Shown: piece by piece, positions 34,997 through 43,741 of the stretch
How the letters are laid out: every line of letters starts with the position of its first letter
Numbering within the stretch: position 1 is the stretch's first letter
Origin: Deinococcus rubellus
GTDB taxonomy: Bacteria > Deinococcota > Deinococci > Deinococcales > Deinococcaceae
Assembly: GCF_025244745.1 (NCBI RefSeq)
Contig: NZ_CP104213.1
Coordinates: 2,928,501-2,992,500 of the forward strand
Direction: 5' to 3'
Length of the DNA stretch: 64,000 nt
The notes under the pieces: model-generated
Database searches by the model: none
What the model was told of the DNA's origin: nothing
Seen by the model: the letters and a program-made list of their open reading frames with translations, nothing else
Translations under genes and position numbers: made by a program

Positions 34997-35359
34997 ATGG
35001 CTAAAAGTACCAAAGCGCCAGCCAAACCTGCCGCCAAACCCGCTGCCCCCAAAAAGGCACCCGCTCCCGCTGCCGAAACCAGCGAGAAAATCGCCAAGAC
35101 CCAGATCATCGATCTGGTCGCCGACCGCACCAGCCTGAACAAGAAGCAGGCGGGCGAGTCTGTGGCCGTGATGCTCGACGTCGTGGTCGAGGCCCTCAAA
35201 GACGGCAAGAGCGTGGGCCTGCCAGGCCTGGGCACCTTCAGCGTCGCCAAGACGGCAGCACGTCAGGGCGTGCGCCCCGGCACCAGCGAGAAGATCACCA
35301 TTCCCGCTGGCAAAAAGGTGCGCTTCAAAGTCGCCAGCACCCTCAAAGGCAACCTCTAA
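34997..35359 (+). CDS. hup: HU-family DNA-binding protein with basic N-terminal tail
   Basis: A 120-residue nucleoid protein. The first 30 residues form a Lys/Ala/Pro-rich tail ([20 protein letters not shown]), like the extended HU of Deinococcus and unlike the 90-residue E. coli form. The HU core follows: [40 protein letters not shown], and the DNA-binding arm region [26 protein letters not shown] 34997 follows GGAGG by 6 nt. A strong terminator comes 21 nt after the stop. The tail in Deinococcus HU is known to change DNA-binding preference. Confidence 0.95.
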   Translation: MAKSTKAPAKPAAKPAAPKKAPAPAAETSEKIAKTQIIDLVADRTSLNKKQAGESVAVMLDVVVEALKDGKSVGLPGLGTFSVAKTAARQGVRPGTSEKITIPAGKKVRFKVASTLKGNL

Positions 35360-35380
35360 GCGAGCACTGCCTTTACCACT

Positions 35381-35413
35381 CCGCCGTTTCCAAGTCTGGA
35401 GACGGCGGTTTTT
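35381..35413 (+). terminator. rho-independent terminator of the HU gene
   Basis: Eleven-pair stem CCGCCGTTTCC (35381-35391) with GGAGACGGCGG (35398-35408), 6-nt loop, then TTTTT. From here to 35772 (about 360 bases) no further gene was recognised. Confidence 0.88.
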
Positions 35414-35772
35414 GCTGTCACCTATCTCTGAGCGCCCAACTCCCAGCTCCGAACATCTTCTCTGAAGCGACTCTAAATAATAGATAAAGTCGGCCAACAC
35501 TTGTCTGAACCACCATTCGGCTCGCTTAAAAAGGCGTGTCAAACGTTCTTGATCTCTGCTCAAGGTGAGCGGAAGTGTCTTTGCAGGCGGCCATGCATTT
35601 GTGCTTGTTCGTTCAACTCGCGTCAGGTCAAGCGGGTATGTTGGCCTTGTTCTGACTCACGGCGCGGCGCTGTTCTGAACGCTGGACTTACTTATGTAGG
35701 ACAGCATTTCAGAAGTTTGGAGCGTCAATTCTCTTCTCAGCGCCGGGCCGGGCAGGAACATGGAGGAACCGA

Positions 35773-36687
35773 ATGCCGAACAATTTGAAAAAAGTACTGA
35801 TCCTGTCCGTGGCCGCTTTGATGGGCTCTGCCGCCGCCAAGTCCATCGTGGTGGGAGGCAAGCTCGACCCCGAAGCGCAGATTCTGGGCCAGATCATCTA
35901 CTTGACCCTGAAAAACGCCGGGCTGGACGTGACCGACAAGACGGCGCTGGGCGATACCGGCGTCAACCGCAAGGCCATCATGGCCGGTGAAGTGGACGTG
36001 TACGCCGAATACACTGGCAACGCCGTGTACCTCTTTCCCGACGCCAAGATCACGCCCAAGCAGGCGGGCAACTCAGGCACCATCTACAACCTGGCCAAGA
36101 AACTCGATGCCAAGAACGGTATCACCTGGCTCAAACCCGCCAAGGTCAACAACACCTGGGTCATCTCGGTGCCGCAGGAACTGGCGAGCGCCAACAAGCT
36201 CAAGAGCGTGGCCGATCTGGCGCGTTACCTCAAGGGCGGCGGCAAGTTCAAGATCGCGGGCAGCCCCGAGTACTTCAACCGCCCCGATACCATGCCGATG
36301 TTCGAGAGCGTCTACAGCTTCAAGCTCAGCGCCGATCAGAAGCTGGTGCTGGCCGGAGCGACCCCGCCGCAGGCCCAGCAGGCGGCCGCCAACGGCACCA
36401 ACGGCGTCAACGCGGCGATGGCCTACGGCACCGACGGCACCCTCAGCGCCCTCAAGCTGGTGGCCCTGACCGATCCCAAGGGCGCGCAGGCGGTTTACCA
36501 GCCCGCGCCCACCATCCGCACTGACACCCTCAAGGCCAACCCGCAGATCGCGGGCATCCTGAACGCGGCCTTTGCCAGCATCGACCAGCCGACCCTGCAA
36601 AAGCTCAACGGCGAGGTGGCCCTGGAAGGCCGAAGCGCCCAGTCGGTGGCCAGCGATTACCTCAAGTCCAAGGGCCTGATCAAGTGA
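35773..36687 (+). CDS. osmoprotectant (glycine betaine/choline-type) ABC transporter substrate-binding protein
   Basis: A 304-residue exported binding protein of the OpuAC/OsmF type. It has a signal peptide (LKKVLILSVAALMGSAAA) without a lipobox Cys. The mature domain shows family text: IVVGGKLDPEAQILGQIIYL, VNRKAIMAGEVDVYAEYTGNAVY, and the later NGTNGVNAAMAYGTDG. GGAGGAA precedes ATG 35773. It is the first gene of a four-gene importer operon (binding protein, permease, ATPase, permease), the order seen in OsmF-type systems. The ligand (betaine, choline or another quaternary amine) is inferred from the family. Confidence 0.9.
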   Translation: MPNNLKKVLILSVAALMGSAAAKSIVVGGKLDPEAQILGQIIYLTLKNAGLDVTDKTALGDTGVNRKAIMAGEVDVYAEYTGNAVYLFPDAKITPKQAGNSGTIYNLAKKLDAKNGITWLKPAKVNNTWVISVPQELASANKLKSVADLARYLKGGGKFKIAGSPEYFNRPDTMPMFESVYSFKLSADQKLVLAGATPPQAQQAAANGTNGVNAAMAYGTDGTLSALKLVALTDPKGAQAVYQPAPTIRTDTLKANPQIAGILNAAFASIDQPTLQKLNGEVALEGRSAQSVASDYLKSKGLIK

Positions 36688-36813
36688 GCCGGATCAAATG
36701 AAGAGGGCGGCGCGGGTCAACGGCAGTCTGCCGGTTTTGCGAGTTCGGTTGATGGGCGCAGTGACGCCTACCTATACCGAGTTTATCCGCGCCGCGCGAA
36801 CCGAGCCGGGCTG

Positions 36814-38031
36814 GTGAACAGCCGCCCACTCGCAGGGGCAGCGGGAGAGCATCTCTCCCCTGCCCTTTCGTCTGCCGCCCGGCTCAGCAGTGATCTGCAA
36901 ACCGTGCTGTGGCTGGGGGCCGCGCCGATGCTGGTGGCCTGCTGGCTGCCCTGGGTGCTGCTGAGGCCCAACCGGCTGGCAGCGGGCGACTTCCTGCGCC
37001 TGCCGCCGCTGGACATCGGGCTGGGGCTACTGGCGGCGCTGGCGACGGCGCTGGCCGGGCGTTTCTGGCCGCGCGCCGTACCGCTCCTTGCCAGCACCGC
37101 CCTGAGTCTCGGCGCGTGGTGGCTCGGCTCGCGCACCGGGGCCGCCGTGCAGGGGCAGGCTGAATTTGCGCGGGCCAGCGTCAGCAGCGGGCTGTGGCTG
37201 TGGCTGCTGGGGGCCGCCGTGACGGTGTACGGCGCGGGGCTGGTCGGACGCAGACTGGCCAGCGTGTCGGGCGGCGTGCAGCCGTATCTGGCCTGGCTGT
37301 GGCTGCCCGCCGTGGTGGCGATGGCAGCGCTGGGCCACTTCGCCGGCTGGTCGGTGGTGGCCGAGTACCAGGTGCAGCATGACCGCTTCTTTCAGGAACT
37401 GGGTCGGCACCTCTACCTGATTCTGGTGGCGCTGGGCCTGGCCACCCTGATCGGTGCGCCGCTGGCGGTCTGGGCCTCACGAAATGCCCGCGTGTCGGGC
37501 GTGGTGCTGGGCGTGGCGGGCGGTGTGCAGACCGTGCCGAGTCTGGCGCTGCTGGGTCTGCTGATCGCGCCACTCTCGGCACTGGCCAACGCGGTTCCGG
37601 CGCTGCGGGCGGTGGGGGTGAGCGGCATCGGGGTGGCCCCGGCGCTGACTGCCATGACCTTATATGCGCTGCTGCCGGTGCTCCGAAACGGCGTGGTGGC
37701 CCTGCGCGGAGTGCTGCCGGGCGTGCTCGACGCCGCGCGCGGCATGGGTATGACCGACAACCAGCGCTTCTGGCGGGTGCAACTGCCGCTGGCGCTGCCA
37801 GTGTGGCTCAGTGGTATCCGGCAGGCCGCCGTGATGCTGGTCGGGGTCGCCAGCGTGGCGCAACTCATCGGCGCGGGCGGGCTGGGCTACTTCATCTTCA
37901 GCGGGCTGCAAAGCGGGGCCGCCGATCTCATCTTGCTGGGGGCGCTGCCCGCCGCGCTGCTGGCGATTGTGCTGGACACCCTGCTGCGCGGGCTGGAAGC
38001 GTTCCTGGGACGCAGACTGGGAAGGGCGTGA
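36814..38031 (+). CDS. osmoprotectant ABC transporter permease (YehY-like, long form)
   Basis: A 405-residue membrane protein, GTG start. About 170 N-terminal residues form four or so extra membrane helices, a long form like YehY. The C-terminal 215 residues are the BPD_transp_1 permease with LVALGLATLIGAPLAVWASR, GGVQTVPSLALLGLL and the ATPase-contacting EAA-like loop LDAARGMGMTDNQRFWRVQLPL (split here over residues 310-332). It lies 126 nt after the binding-protein gene and 4 nt before the ATPase gene. Confidence 0.88.
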   Translation: MNSRPLAGAAGEHLSPALSSAARLSSDLQTVLWLGAAPMLVACWLPWVLLRPNRLAAGDFLRLPPLDIGLGLLAALATALAGRFWPRAVPLLASTALSLGAWWLGSRTGAAVQGQAEFARASVSSGLWLWLLGAAVTVYGAGLVGRRLASVSGGVQPYLAWLWLPAVVAMAALGHFAGWSVVAEYQVQHDRFFQELGRHLYLILVALGLATLIGAPLAVWASRNARVSGVVLGVAGGVQTVPSLALLGLLIAPLSALANAVPALRAVGVSGIGVAPALTAMTLYALLPVLRNGVVALRGVLPGVLDAARGMGMTDNQRFWRVQLPLALPVWLSGIRQAAVMLVGVASVAQLIGAGGLGYFIFSGLQSGAADLILLGALPAALLAIVLDTLLRGLEAFLGRRLGRA

Positions 38032-38035
38032 GAGA

Positions 38036-38977
38036 ATGATTGAACTGCGAAACCTGGAAAAACGTTACGACAACCCGCTGACGGGGCAACCGTTCTACGC
38101 CGTCAAGGATCTGAGTCTCATCTTTCCCAGCGGGGAAATCACAGCGCTGCTGGGGCCGTCGGGCTGCGGCAAGACCACCACGCTGCGAATGATCAACCGC
38201 CTCATCGAGCCGACGGCGGGCCAGATTCTGGTGGAGGGCGAGAACACCCAGAGCCTGAGACCCGAGGCGCTGCGCCGCCGCATCGGTTACGTCATCCAGC
38301 AGATCGGGCTGTTTCCGCACCTGAGCGTCGCCCAGAACGTGGCCACCGTACCGGACCTGCTCGGCCAGCCGAAAGCAAAAACGCGTGCGCGGGTGCGTGA
38401 GCTGCTGGAGCTGGTGGGCCTGGAGCCGGGGCAGTTTGGGGACAAGCGCCCCTCGGAGCTCTCGGGCGGGCAGCAGCAGCGGGTGGGCGTGGCGCGGGCG
38501 CTGGCCGCCGACCCGCCAGTGCTGCTGATGGACGAGCCGTTCGGGGCGCTCGACCCGCTGGCCCGCGACAAGTTGCAGGAGGCGTTCCGCGAGATCCAGC
38601 ACAACCTCAAGAAGACCATCGTGATGGTGACACACGACATCGATGAGGCGCTCAAGCTGGGCGACAAGGTGGCGCTGCTCAACGCCGGGGAGTTGGCCCA
38701 GTTCGGCACGCCCGACGACCTGGTGCGCCGCCCGGTGAGCGAGTTCGTGCGGCAGTTTCTGGGCGAGGACGCCCTGCTGCGCCAGCTGGCGGGAATACAG
38801 GCCGGGACGCTGGCGCGGGCGGGCGACGGCGCGGGCTTGCCGCAGATCAGCGCCTCGCTCAACGCCCGCAGCGCCCTAAGCGTGATGCTGCGCGAGCGGG
38901 CCGAGGCGGTGGCAGTGTTGGGCGAGGACGGTCAGATCAGCGGTGTGCTGTCGTTTCGTGATCTGGAGCAGACGTGA
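38036..38977 (+). CDS. osmoprotectant ABC transporter ATP-binding protein
   Basis: A 313-residue ATPase of the OpuA/OsmV type. Walker A GPSGCGKTTTLRMINR, Q-loop YVIQQIGLFPHLS, signature ELSGGQQQRVGVARAL, Walker B VLLMDEPFGALDPL and switch His VTHDIDEALKLG are intact. The C-terminus has one CBS-like segment (ALSVMLRERAEAVAVLGEDGQISGV, split over residues 278-302), whereas OpuC ATPases usually carry a tandem pair that senses ionic strength or c-di-AMP. The last 4 nt overlap the second permease gene (GTGA). Confidence 0.92.
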   Translation: MIELRNLEKRYDNPLTGQPFYAVKDLSLIFPSGEITALLGPSGCGKTTTLRMINRLIEPTAGQILVEGENTQSLRPEALRRRIGYVIQQIGLFPHLSVAQNVATVPDLLGQPKAKTRARVRELLELVGLEPGQFGDKRPSELSGGQQQRVGVARALAADPPVLLMDEPFGALDPLARDKLQEAFREIQHNLKKTIVMVTHDIDEALKLGDKVALLNAGELAQFGTPDDLVRRPVSEFVRQFLGEDALLRQLAGIQAGTLARAGDGAGLPQISASLNARSALSVMLRERAEAVAVLGEDGQISGVLSFRDLEQT

Positions 38978-39711
38978 CGCTGCTGGCACTCAATTCCAGG
39001 CGTCCGCTGCGCTCCGTCTGGCCCGCCTTCATCTGGCCGGTGCTGCTACTGATCTGCCTGATTCCGGGACTGCTCAACAAAGCAGTGTCTTCGCTCTCGG
39101 CGGGGCAGGTGCCAGTGCTCGACACGCCGCTGTGGAAGCTGACCTTGGCACACCTGGGGCTGGTGCTGCTGGCCGAGGTGGTGGTCCTGCTGATCGGCGT
39201 GCCGCTGGCGGTGGCCGTCACCCGGCCGGGCCGCGAATCGCTGATGCGGCTGGCCGAAGCCGTCGCCGGGCTGGGCCAGACGGTGCCGACCCTGGCCATT
39301 CTGGCGCTGGCGGTTCCGGCGCTGGGATTCGGGGTCAGGCCGACCCTGCTGGGGCTGCTGCTCTACGGTCTGGTGCCGGTGGTGTCCAACGCCGTCGCCG
39401 GGCTGCTGGCCGTGGACAAACCCACCCTGGATGCTGCGCGCGGCATGGGCATGACCGACGGCCAGCGCCTGCTCCGCATCGAGCTGCCGCTGAGCCTGCC
39501 AGTGCTGCTGGCAGGGGTACGGACCTCCACTGTCTACAACGTCGGCACTGCCACCATCGGTGCGGCGCTGGGCGCGAGCGGCCTGGGCACCCCGATCATC
39601 GAGGGCCTCTCGCAGCAGAACACCGGCCTGGTGGTCATCGGAGCGCTGCTGGCCGCCCTGCTGGCGCTGAGTCTGGATGGACTGCTGGGGCTGGCAGCCC
39701 ATCAGGATTGA
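38974..39711 (+). CDS. osmoprotectant ABC transporter permease (YehW-like)
   Basis: A 245-residue permease with about six helices. The permease core includes VVVLLIGVPLAVAVTRPGRE, GLGQTVPTLAILALAVPALG and the ATPase-coupling loop ARGMGMTDGQRLLRIELPL. The GTG start overlaps the ATPase stop (GTGA). It is shorter than the first permease and pairs with it to make a heteromeric channel, as in YehW/YehY. Confidence 0.9.
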   Translation: MTLLALNSRRPLRSVWPAFIWPVLLLICLIPGLLNKAVSSLSAGQVPVLDTPLWKLTLAHLGLVLLAEVVVLLIGVPLAVAVTRPGRESLMRLAEAVAGLGQTVPTLAILALAVPALGFGVRPTLLGLLLYGLVPVVSNAVAGLLAVDKPTLDAARGMGMTDGQRLLRIELPLSLPVLLAGVRTSTVYNVGTATIGAALGASGLGTPIIEGLSQQNTGLVVIGALLAALLALSLDGLLGLAAHQD

Positions 39712-39996
39712 CGCAGAGGTATAAACGAGTTCTCAAGACCCCTCAGGCGTCGGCTACTAAATATCTCCTTCTTGGGCGGGGCGTTACAGCGGAATTCTGC
39801 CGTGCACCGCACCCACATGTCCATGCAGTCACTCAAGCCGCAGCTTCGCCACCAGGGCGTCACCGATGTGGGCAAGGTGCAGTTCGCTATTCTAAAATCC
39901 GGCGGCACCATCTCAGTAGTTTCCGACAATTCGGGAGCCAGGGGCAGCACGTTGCCGAGGCGGATGGATGAGCCAGACCTCAAATCAGCGACGTAA
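39712..39996 (+). pseudogene. C-terminal remnant of a DUF421 (YetF-like) membrane protein
   Basis: The frame after the importer operon reads to a stop at 39994-39996 and contains SMQSLKPQLRHQGVTDVGKV followed by QFAILKSGGTISVV. That is the recognisable soluble tail of DUF421 proteins (LxxxLRxxGxxDxxxVxxAxLExxGxxSV). The preceding membrane part is absent and no sensible start exists, so this is a leftover fragment. It overlaps the end of the opposing small membrane protein gene by 12 nt. Confidence 0.55.
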
Positions 39997-40374
39997 CCTG
40001 GCAGCAAAGCGGCGGCCAGGGATCAGCCGTTTGAACGCCAGCCCCACAAACAGCAGCGGCAGCCAAACCTGGTCGAGCGAGAAGTGCAGCAGGATGCTCA
40101 GGCCGATGAAAGCGGGAATGCACACGCCGAACAACGCGCCGTACATGCTCCTGGGCAAATACCCCAGCTTGAGCATCAGATTGATGGCCTGACCCAGCAC
40201 GGCGGCCAGCGGAATGAACAGGTACAGGCCGCCTGCCCGGTCCCCCAGCGTGCCGTCCACCGTGAACGCCACCGCCAGCACCAGCAGCACCGCCGCCGCA
40301 GGCAGACCGGGAAGGCTAAGAGAAGTGTGACCACCTTGCTGAGCCTGGGACTGAAGTGACGTCTGCTCGTTCAT
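39985..40374 (-). CDS. small integral membrane protein, hypothetical
   Basis: A 129-residue protein with three or four hydrophobic segments (about residues 25-43, 48-68, 78-98 and 100-113) and a basic C-terminus (RLIPGRRFAARLRR), placing the tail in the cytoplasm. The N-terminal 20 residues are Gln/Ser-rich. I do not recognise the family. It is convergent with the DUF421 remnant and divergent from the VF530 gene. Confidence 0.65.
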   Translation of the reverse strand: MNEQTSLQSQAQQGGHTSLSLPGLPAAAVLLVLAVAFTVDGTLGDRAGGLYLFIPLAAVLGQAINLMLKLGYLPRSMYGALFGVCIPAFIGLSILLHFSLDQVWLPLLFVGLAFKRLIPGRRFAARLRR

Positions 40375-40459
40375 GCCCAGAGCTTAGTCCTGCCCACGCC
40401 CGCCGAGCAGTGCGGAGTGTCAGACAGGGGACGTGACAGGTGTCATACACTGGAAGCCT

Positions 40460-40711
40460 ATGGCAGACTCCAACCCGCTGCACGGCGTCACGCTGGAGCA
40501 GATCGTCACGCGCCTGAGCGGCTACTACGGCTGGGCCGAACTGGGACGGCGCATCAACGTCCGCTGCTTCCAGGACAACCCCAGTGTGCCCAGCAGCCTC
40601 AAGTTTCTGCGAAAAACCCCCTGGGCCAGAACCAAGGTCGAGGAGCTGTACCTGTATATGCTCCGCAAGCACCGGCTGACCTTCGAGGAGACCGGGCCAG
40701 ACACCGACTGA
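40460..40711 (+). CDS. VF530-family DNA-binding protein (DUF2132)
   Basis: An 83-residue protein matching the VF530 family over its whole length: [39 protein letters not shown] and [21 protein letters not shown] structure of the Vibrio member shows a compact helical fold related to double-strand DNA-binding proteins; the function is not established. I start at ATG 40460 because homologues begin a few residues before PLHGV. TACACT (40446-40451) lies 8 nt upstream. Confidence 0.88.
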   Translation: MADSNPLHGVTLEQIVTRLSGYYGWAELGRRINVRCFQDNPSVPSSLKFLRKTPWARTKVEELYLYMLRKHRLTFEETGPDTD

Positions 40712-40744
40712 GCAACCCGCCACCGATCCATCCACATGACCCGC

Positions 40745-41704
40745 TCAGCGCCCGGCCTGCGCCACCTCATCGGCGGTTCCGGCCAGCAGCAGGCTGTCAC
40801 TTTCCAGCAGCCTGACATGCGGACGCGGGCGCATGGCCTGATCGCCGCGCCAGATGGCGACCACCAGCGCGCCGCTGTCCTGGCCGAACTGCTCGATGCT
40901 GCGGCCCACGTAGGCGGGCGGCACTGCCATCTCACGCACCGTGAAGTGCCCGCTGTCCAGGCTGCCGCTCAGGAAGTGAACGAGATTCGGCGCAATCATC
41001 AGCCGGGCGATCCGGTTGCCGCTGAGCTGATACGGATTGACCACCTCACTGGCCCCGGCGCGGCGCATCTTCTGGGCCGCACTCTCGTCACTGGCCCGCG
41101 CGATGATGGTCAGCTCAGGCACCAGCCCCCGCGCCGAGAGCACCACATACAGATTGGCTGGATCGGAATTGATGACGCTCACCAGCGCGGTGGCCCGCTC
41201 GATCCCGGCGCGCTTGAGATCCTCCTCGTCGGTGGCGTCGCCACTGAGGGTGTGCAGCCCCCGGGCGGCGGCGGCAGCCAGACGCTCGGCGGCGGTATCG
41301 ATGACCAGCACGCTGCGGCCCGCTTCCAGCAGCGCGGCGCAGACGGCCTCACCCACCTGACCGTAGCCGCAGACCAGGGTGTGGTTTTTCAGCATTCTCA
41401 GTCGCCGCTCCTTTCTGAGCTGTGCCCTGGCCGGGTCGAGCACGCCGCGCAGGGCATTGTCAGCCAGCACCGTCAGCAGATACAGCATCAGGCCGATGCC
41501 GACCACCATCAGGAAGTCGGTGAAATACTCGCCCCACTGGTTCAGCGGATGCACCTCGTTGAAGCCCACCGTGGTCAGCACCATCAGGGTCATATACAGG
41601 CTCTCGGACCAGGGCCAGCCTTCCAGCAGGCGGTAGCCGAGCGTGCCGCCGCTGACCAGGCCCAGCAGCACCGCCATCAACCAGATCGGGCGCACGCTGG
41701 ACAT
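40745..41704 (-). CDS. potassium channel with TrkA-N/RCK regulatory domain
   Basis: A 319-residue two-helix K+ channel. The first 95 residues have two membrane segments around the pore loop YMTLMVLTTVGFNEVHPL; the filter reads TTVGFNE rather than the common TTVGYGD, as in several prokaryotic Ion_trans_2 channels. An RCK N-domain follows (HTLVCGYGQVGEAVCAALLE, the NAD/ligand Rossmann motif) and a TrkA-C domain ends the protein (VPPAYVGRSIEQFGQDSGAL, with VRLLESDSLLLAGT). RCK/TrkA-C domains are frequent c-di-AMP receptors, and DarA is encoded elsewhere in the window. Confidence 0.93.
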   Translation of the reverse strand: MSSVRPIWLMAVLLGLVSGGTLGYRLLEGWPWSESLYMTLMVLTTVGFNEVHPLNQWGEYFTDFLMVVGIGLMLYLLTVLADNALRGVLDPARAQLRKERRLRMLKNHTLVCGYGQVGEAVCAALLEAGRSVLVIDTAAERLAAAAARGLHTLSGDATDEEDLKRAGIERATALVSVINSDPANLYVVLSARGLVPELTIIARASDESAAQKMRRAGASEVVNPYQLSGNRIARLMIAPNLVHFLSGSLDSGHFTVREMAVPPAYVGRSIEQFGQDSGALVVAIWRGDQAMRPRPHVRLLESDSLLLAGTADEVAQAGR

Positions 41705-41807
41705 GCCCTACTATGCCTGATTGGGACTGTGCCTGATCATGCTGCCCGGTCTCGGCTGCACGCGGAGCAAGGTGACACCCGATCAGTTGCGCCTGACTGA
41801 CTTCGGG

Positions 41808-41813
41808 TAGCCT
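41808..41813 (+). promoter_or_regulatory. -10 box for leaderless aguB mRNA
   Basis: TAGCCT ends 6 nt before ATG 41820. Confidence 0.5.
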
Positions 41814-41819
41814 GAACCC

Positions 41820-42707
41820 ATGACTGCTTCCCAACTCACGTCCCTGGCCGTCATCCAGATGCACATGACCGACCAGCTCGAAGACAACCTGGCGCGGGCC
41901 GAGGCGCATGTCCGGGACGCGGCCAGAGCAGGCGGGCAGGTGATCTTGCTGCCGGAACTGTTCGAGAACCTGTACTTCTGCCAGGCCGAGCGCGAGGACT
42001 CTTTCGCCCTGGCGCACCCGGTGGCGTGCCACCCTTTCCTGGGGCGCTTCCAGAACCTTGCCGCCGAACTCGGGGTGGTGCTGCCGGTCAGCTTCTTCGA
42101 GGCGGCAGGACAGACCCACTACAATTCGCTGGCCTGCATCGACGCGGGCGGCGAACTGCTGGGCGTCTACCGCAAAAGCCACATTCCCGACGGCCCCGGC
42201 TACGAGGAAAAATACTACTTCACGCCCGGCGACACCGGCTTCAAGGTCTGGGCCACCCGCTACGGGCGCGTCGGGGCCGGGATCTGCTGGGATCAGTGGT
42301 ATCCCGAATCGGCCCGCGCCATGATGCTGCTGGGGGCCGACTTCCTGCTGTATCCCACGGCCATCGGCTCGGAGCCAGAAGGCGTGGAGACGCCCAACAG
42401 CCACCAGATGTGGCAGCGGGCGATGGTGGGCCACGCGGTGAGCAACTCCACTTATGTGGGCGCAGCCAACCGCATCGGCAGCGAGGTCGTGGAGAACCTG
42501 ACCCAGACCTACTACGGCCACTCGTTTATCAGCGATTTTACCGGCGAGATCGTGGCCGAGTTTGGCGACCACGAGGTGGGCGCGCTGCACCACACGCTCG
42601 ATTTGACGGCGGCCAGAAAATTCCGCGCCGGAATGGGCTTTTTCCGCGACCGCCGCCCCGACCTGTATGGCCCGCTGCTCACCAGCGACGGCTCGACCCG
42701 GCGCTAG
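41820..42707 (+). CDS. aguB: N-carbamoylputrescine amidase
   Basis: A 295-residue nitrilase-superfamily enzyme, the last step of putrescine synthesis from arginine through agmatine. The Glu-Lys-Cys triad is visible: VILLPELFENLYF, YRKSHIPDGPGYEEKYYF and VGAGICWDQWYPESARAMML. The substrate-specific texts ENLYFCQAE, ATRYGRVGAG and PNSHQMWQRAMVGHAVSNS fit AguB closely. No agmatine deiminase gene is adjacent. A lipoprotein gene begins 4 nt after the stop and is probably co-transcribed. Confidence 0.95.
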   Translation: MTASQLTSLAVIQMHMTDQLEDNLARAEAHVRDAARAGGQVILLPELFENLYFCQAEREDSFALAHPVACHPFLGRFQNLAAELGVVLPVSFFEAAGQTHYNSLACIDAGGELLGVYRKSHIPDGPGYEEKYYFTPGDTGFKVWATRYGRVGAGICWDQWYPESARAMMLLGADFLLYPTAIGSEPEGVETPNSHQMWQRAMVGHAVSNSTYVGAANRIGSEVVENLTQTYYGHSFISDFTGEIVAEFGDHEVGALHHTLDLTAARKFRAGMGFFRDRRPDLYGPLLTSDGSTRR

Positions 42708-42711
42708 GGCC

Positions 42712-43671
42712 GTGAACCTGCGGCCCCGACTGGCGACGCTGCTGGCCCTGCTCCTGACCCTGTGCTCGGCGGCCTGCGCGCCGCTGCCCAGCCTCGGCCC
42801 GGCAGTCTTCGAGGCTCCCAGCGCCGCCAAGCAGCGCGCCCTGCCGCTGCGCCCCGTCGGCAGCCCCGACGTGCTGATCTTCGGCATCTCCGGGCGCTGC
42901 GGCCCGCCCTGCCAGGCCCCGCAGGACAACTGGGACTATCTCAGCGAGCGCGGCACCCTGAAGGTGCTGGCCGCCGTCTTCGAGCGGCGCGGCCTCAACG
43001 TGGAGGTGGAAGGCTACGCCGAGCGCATCACCACCGATTTCAAGTCGCGGCGCTCGAAGTTGCCGCAGCGCGGAATTCTCGATCTGCTCAGCGATTACCA
43101 GCGCCTGACCAGCGAACTGGTGCTCGGGCGGCGCAACCCGGCGCAGGTGATCATCGTGGGCCACTCGCACGGCGCGGTGTGGGGCCACTACCTGAGCACC
43201 CTCTTCGGGCAGGTGCCGGTGGCGGTCCTGATCGACCTCGATGCCAACTGCGTGGCCTGGAATGCCGACCACAGCGCTGAAACGCTGGCGGCGACCTCGG
43301 CGCTGTGGCAGGGCGATCCGCAGCGCTCGCCCCTGCTGGCATGCAGCAGCGCACTCGTAGGCGGCCAGTCCGTGCGCCTCAAGGATCTGGTGTGGCCCAA
43401 TGTGGCCGTGAACCTGGAAGTGCAGAGTAAGCGCCTCCCGGCCAGCGGCGGCGAGGTGCCGGGCTTCTACGTCAACTACCTCTTCGACCTGACGCCCAAC
43501 CAGCGCCCCGGCGGTGACAAGACCGGCATTCAGACGTTCGTCTCGGTTCACGAGGACCACAGCGGCGTGTCATCTCCCAACAGCCGGGCGGTGAAGTGGG
43601 TCACGGGTCAGCTTGAGCGCCTGCCCTGGCTGCCCTTTGCGCCGATTCCAGCGTTGCCGAATACCCGCTAA
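42712..43671 (+). CDS. lipoprotein with alpha/beta-hydrolase-like domain
   Basis: A 319-residue lipoprotein, GTG start 42712, with signal LATLLALLLTLCSAAC (lipobox CSAAC region). The body has a hydrolase nucleophile elbow, IIVGHSHGAVWGHYLS (GHSHG, Ser near residue 151), a following IDLDANCVAW strand and a possible histidine in SVHEDHSGV near residue 281. The alpha/beta fold with lipase-type GxSxG is thus likely, but the family is not recognised and the substrate unknown. The conserved-looking Cys pair RCGPPCQAP near residue 64 may form a disulfide. It starts 4 nt after aguB. Confidence 0.75.
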   Translation: MNLRPRLATLLALLLTLCSAACAPLPSLGPAVFEAPSAAKQRALPLRPVGSPDVLIFGISGRCGPPCQAPQDNWDYLSERGTLKVLAAVFERRGLNVEVEGYAERITTDFKSRRSKLPQRGILDLLSDYQRLTSELVLGRRNPAQVIIVGHSHGAVWGHYLSTLFGQVPVAVLIDLDANCVAWNADHSAETLAATSALWQGDPQRSPLLACSSALVGGQSVRLKDLVWPNVAVNLEVQSKRLPASGGEVPGFYVNYLFDLTPNQRPGGDKTGIQTFVSVHEDHSGVSSPNSRAVKWVTGQLERLPWLPFAPIPALPNTR

Positions 43672-43684
43672 CGCGCTGGCCCGC

Positions 43685-43690
43685 TAGAAT
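43685..43690 (+). promoter_or_regulatory. -10 box before a 15-codon leader frame
   Basis: TAGAAT ends 7 nt before ATG 43698, which opens a 15-codon frame whose stop overlaps the GTG of the next gene. Confidence 0.4.
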
Positions 43691-43741
43691 GACTGGCATG
43701 ATTGCCTGGCAGACCCTCCCACCGCCAACCGGGCCGGGCCG

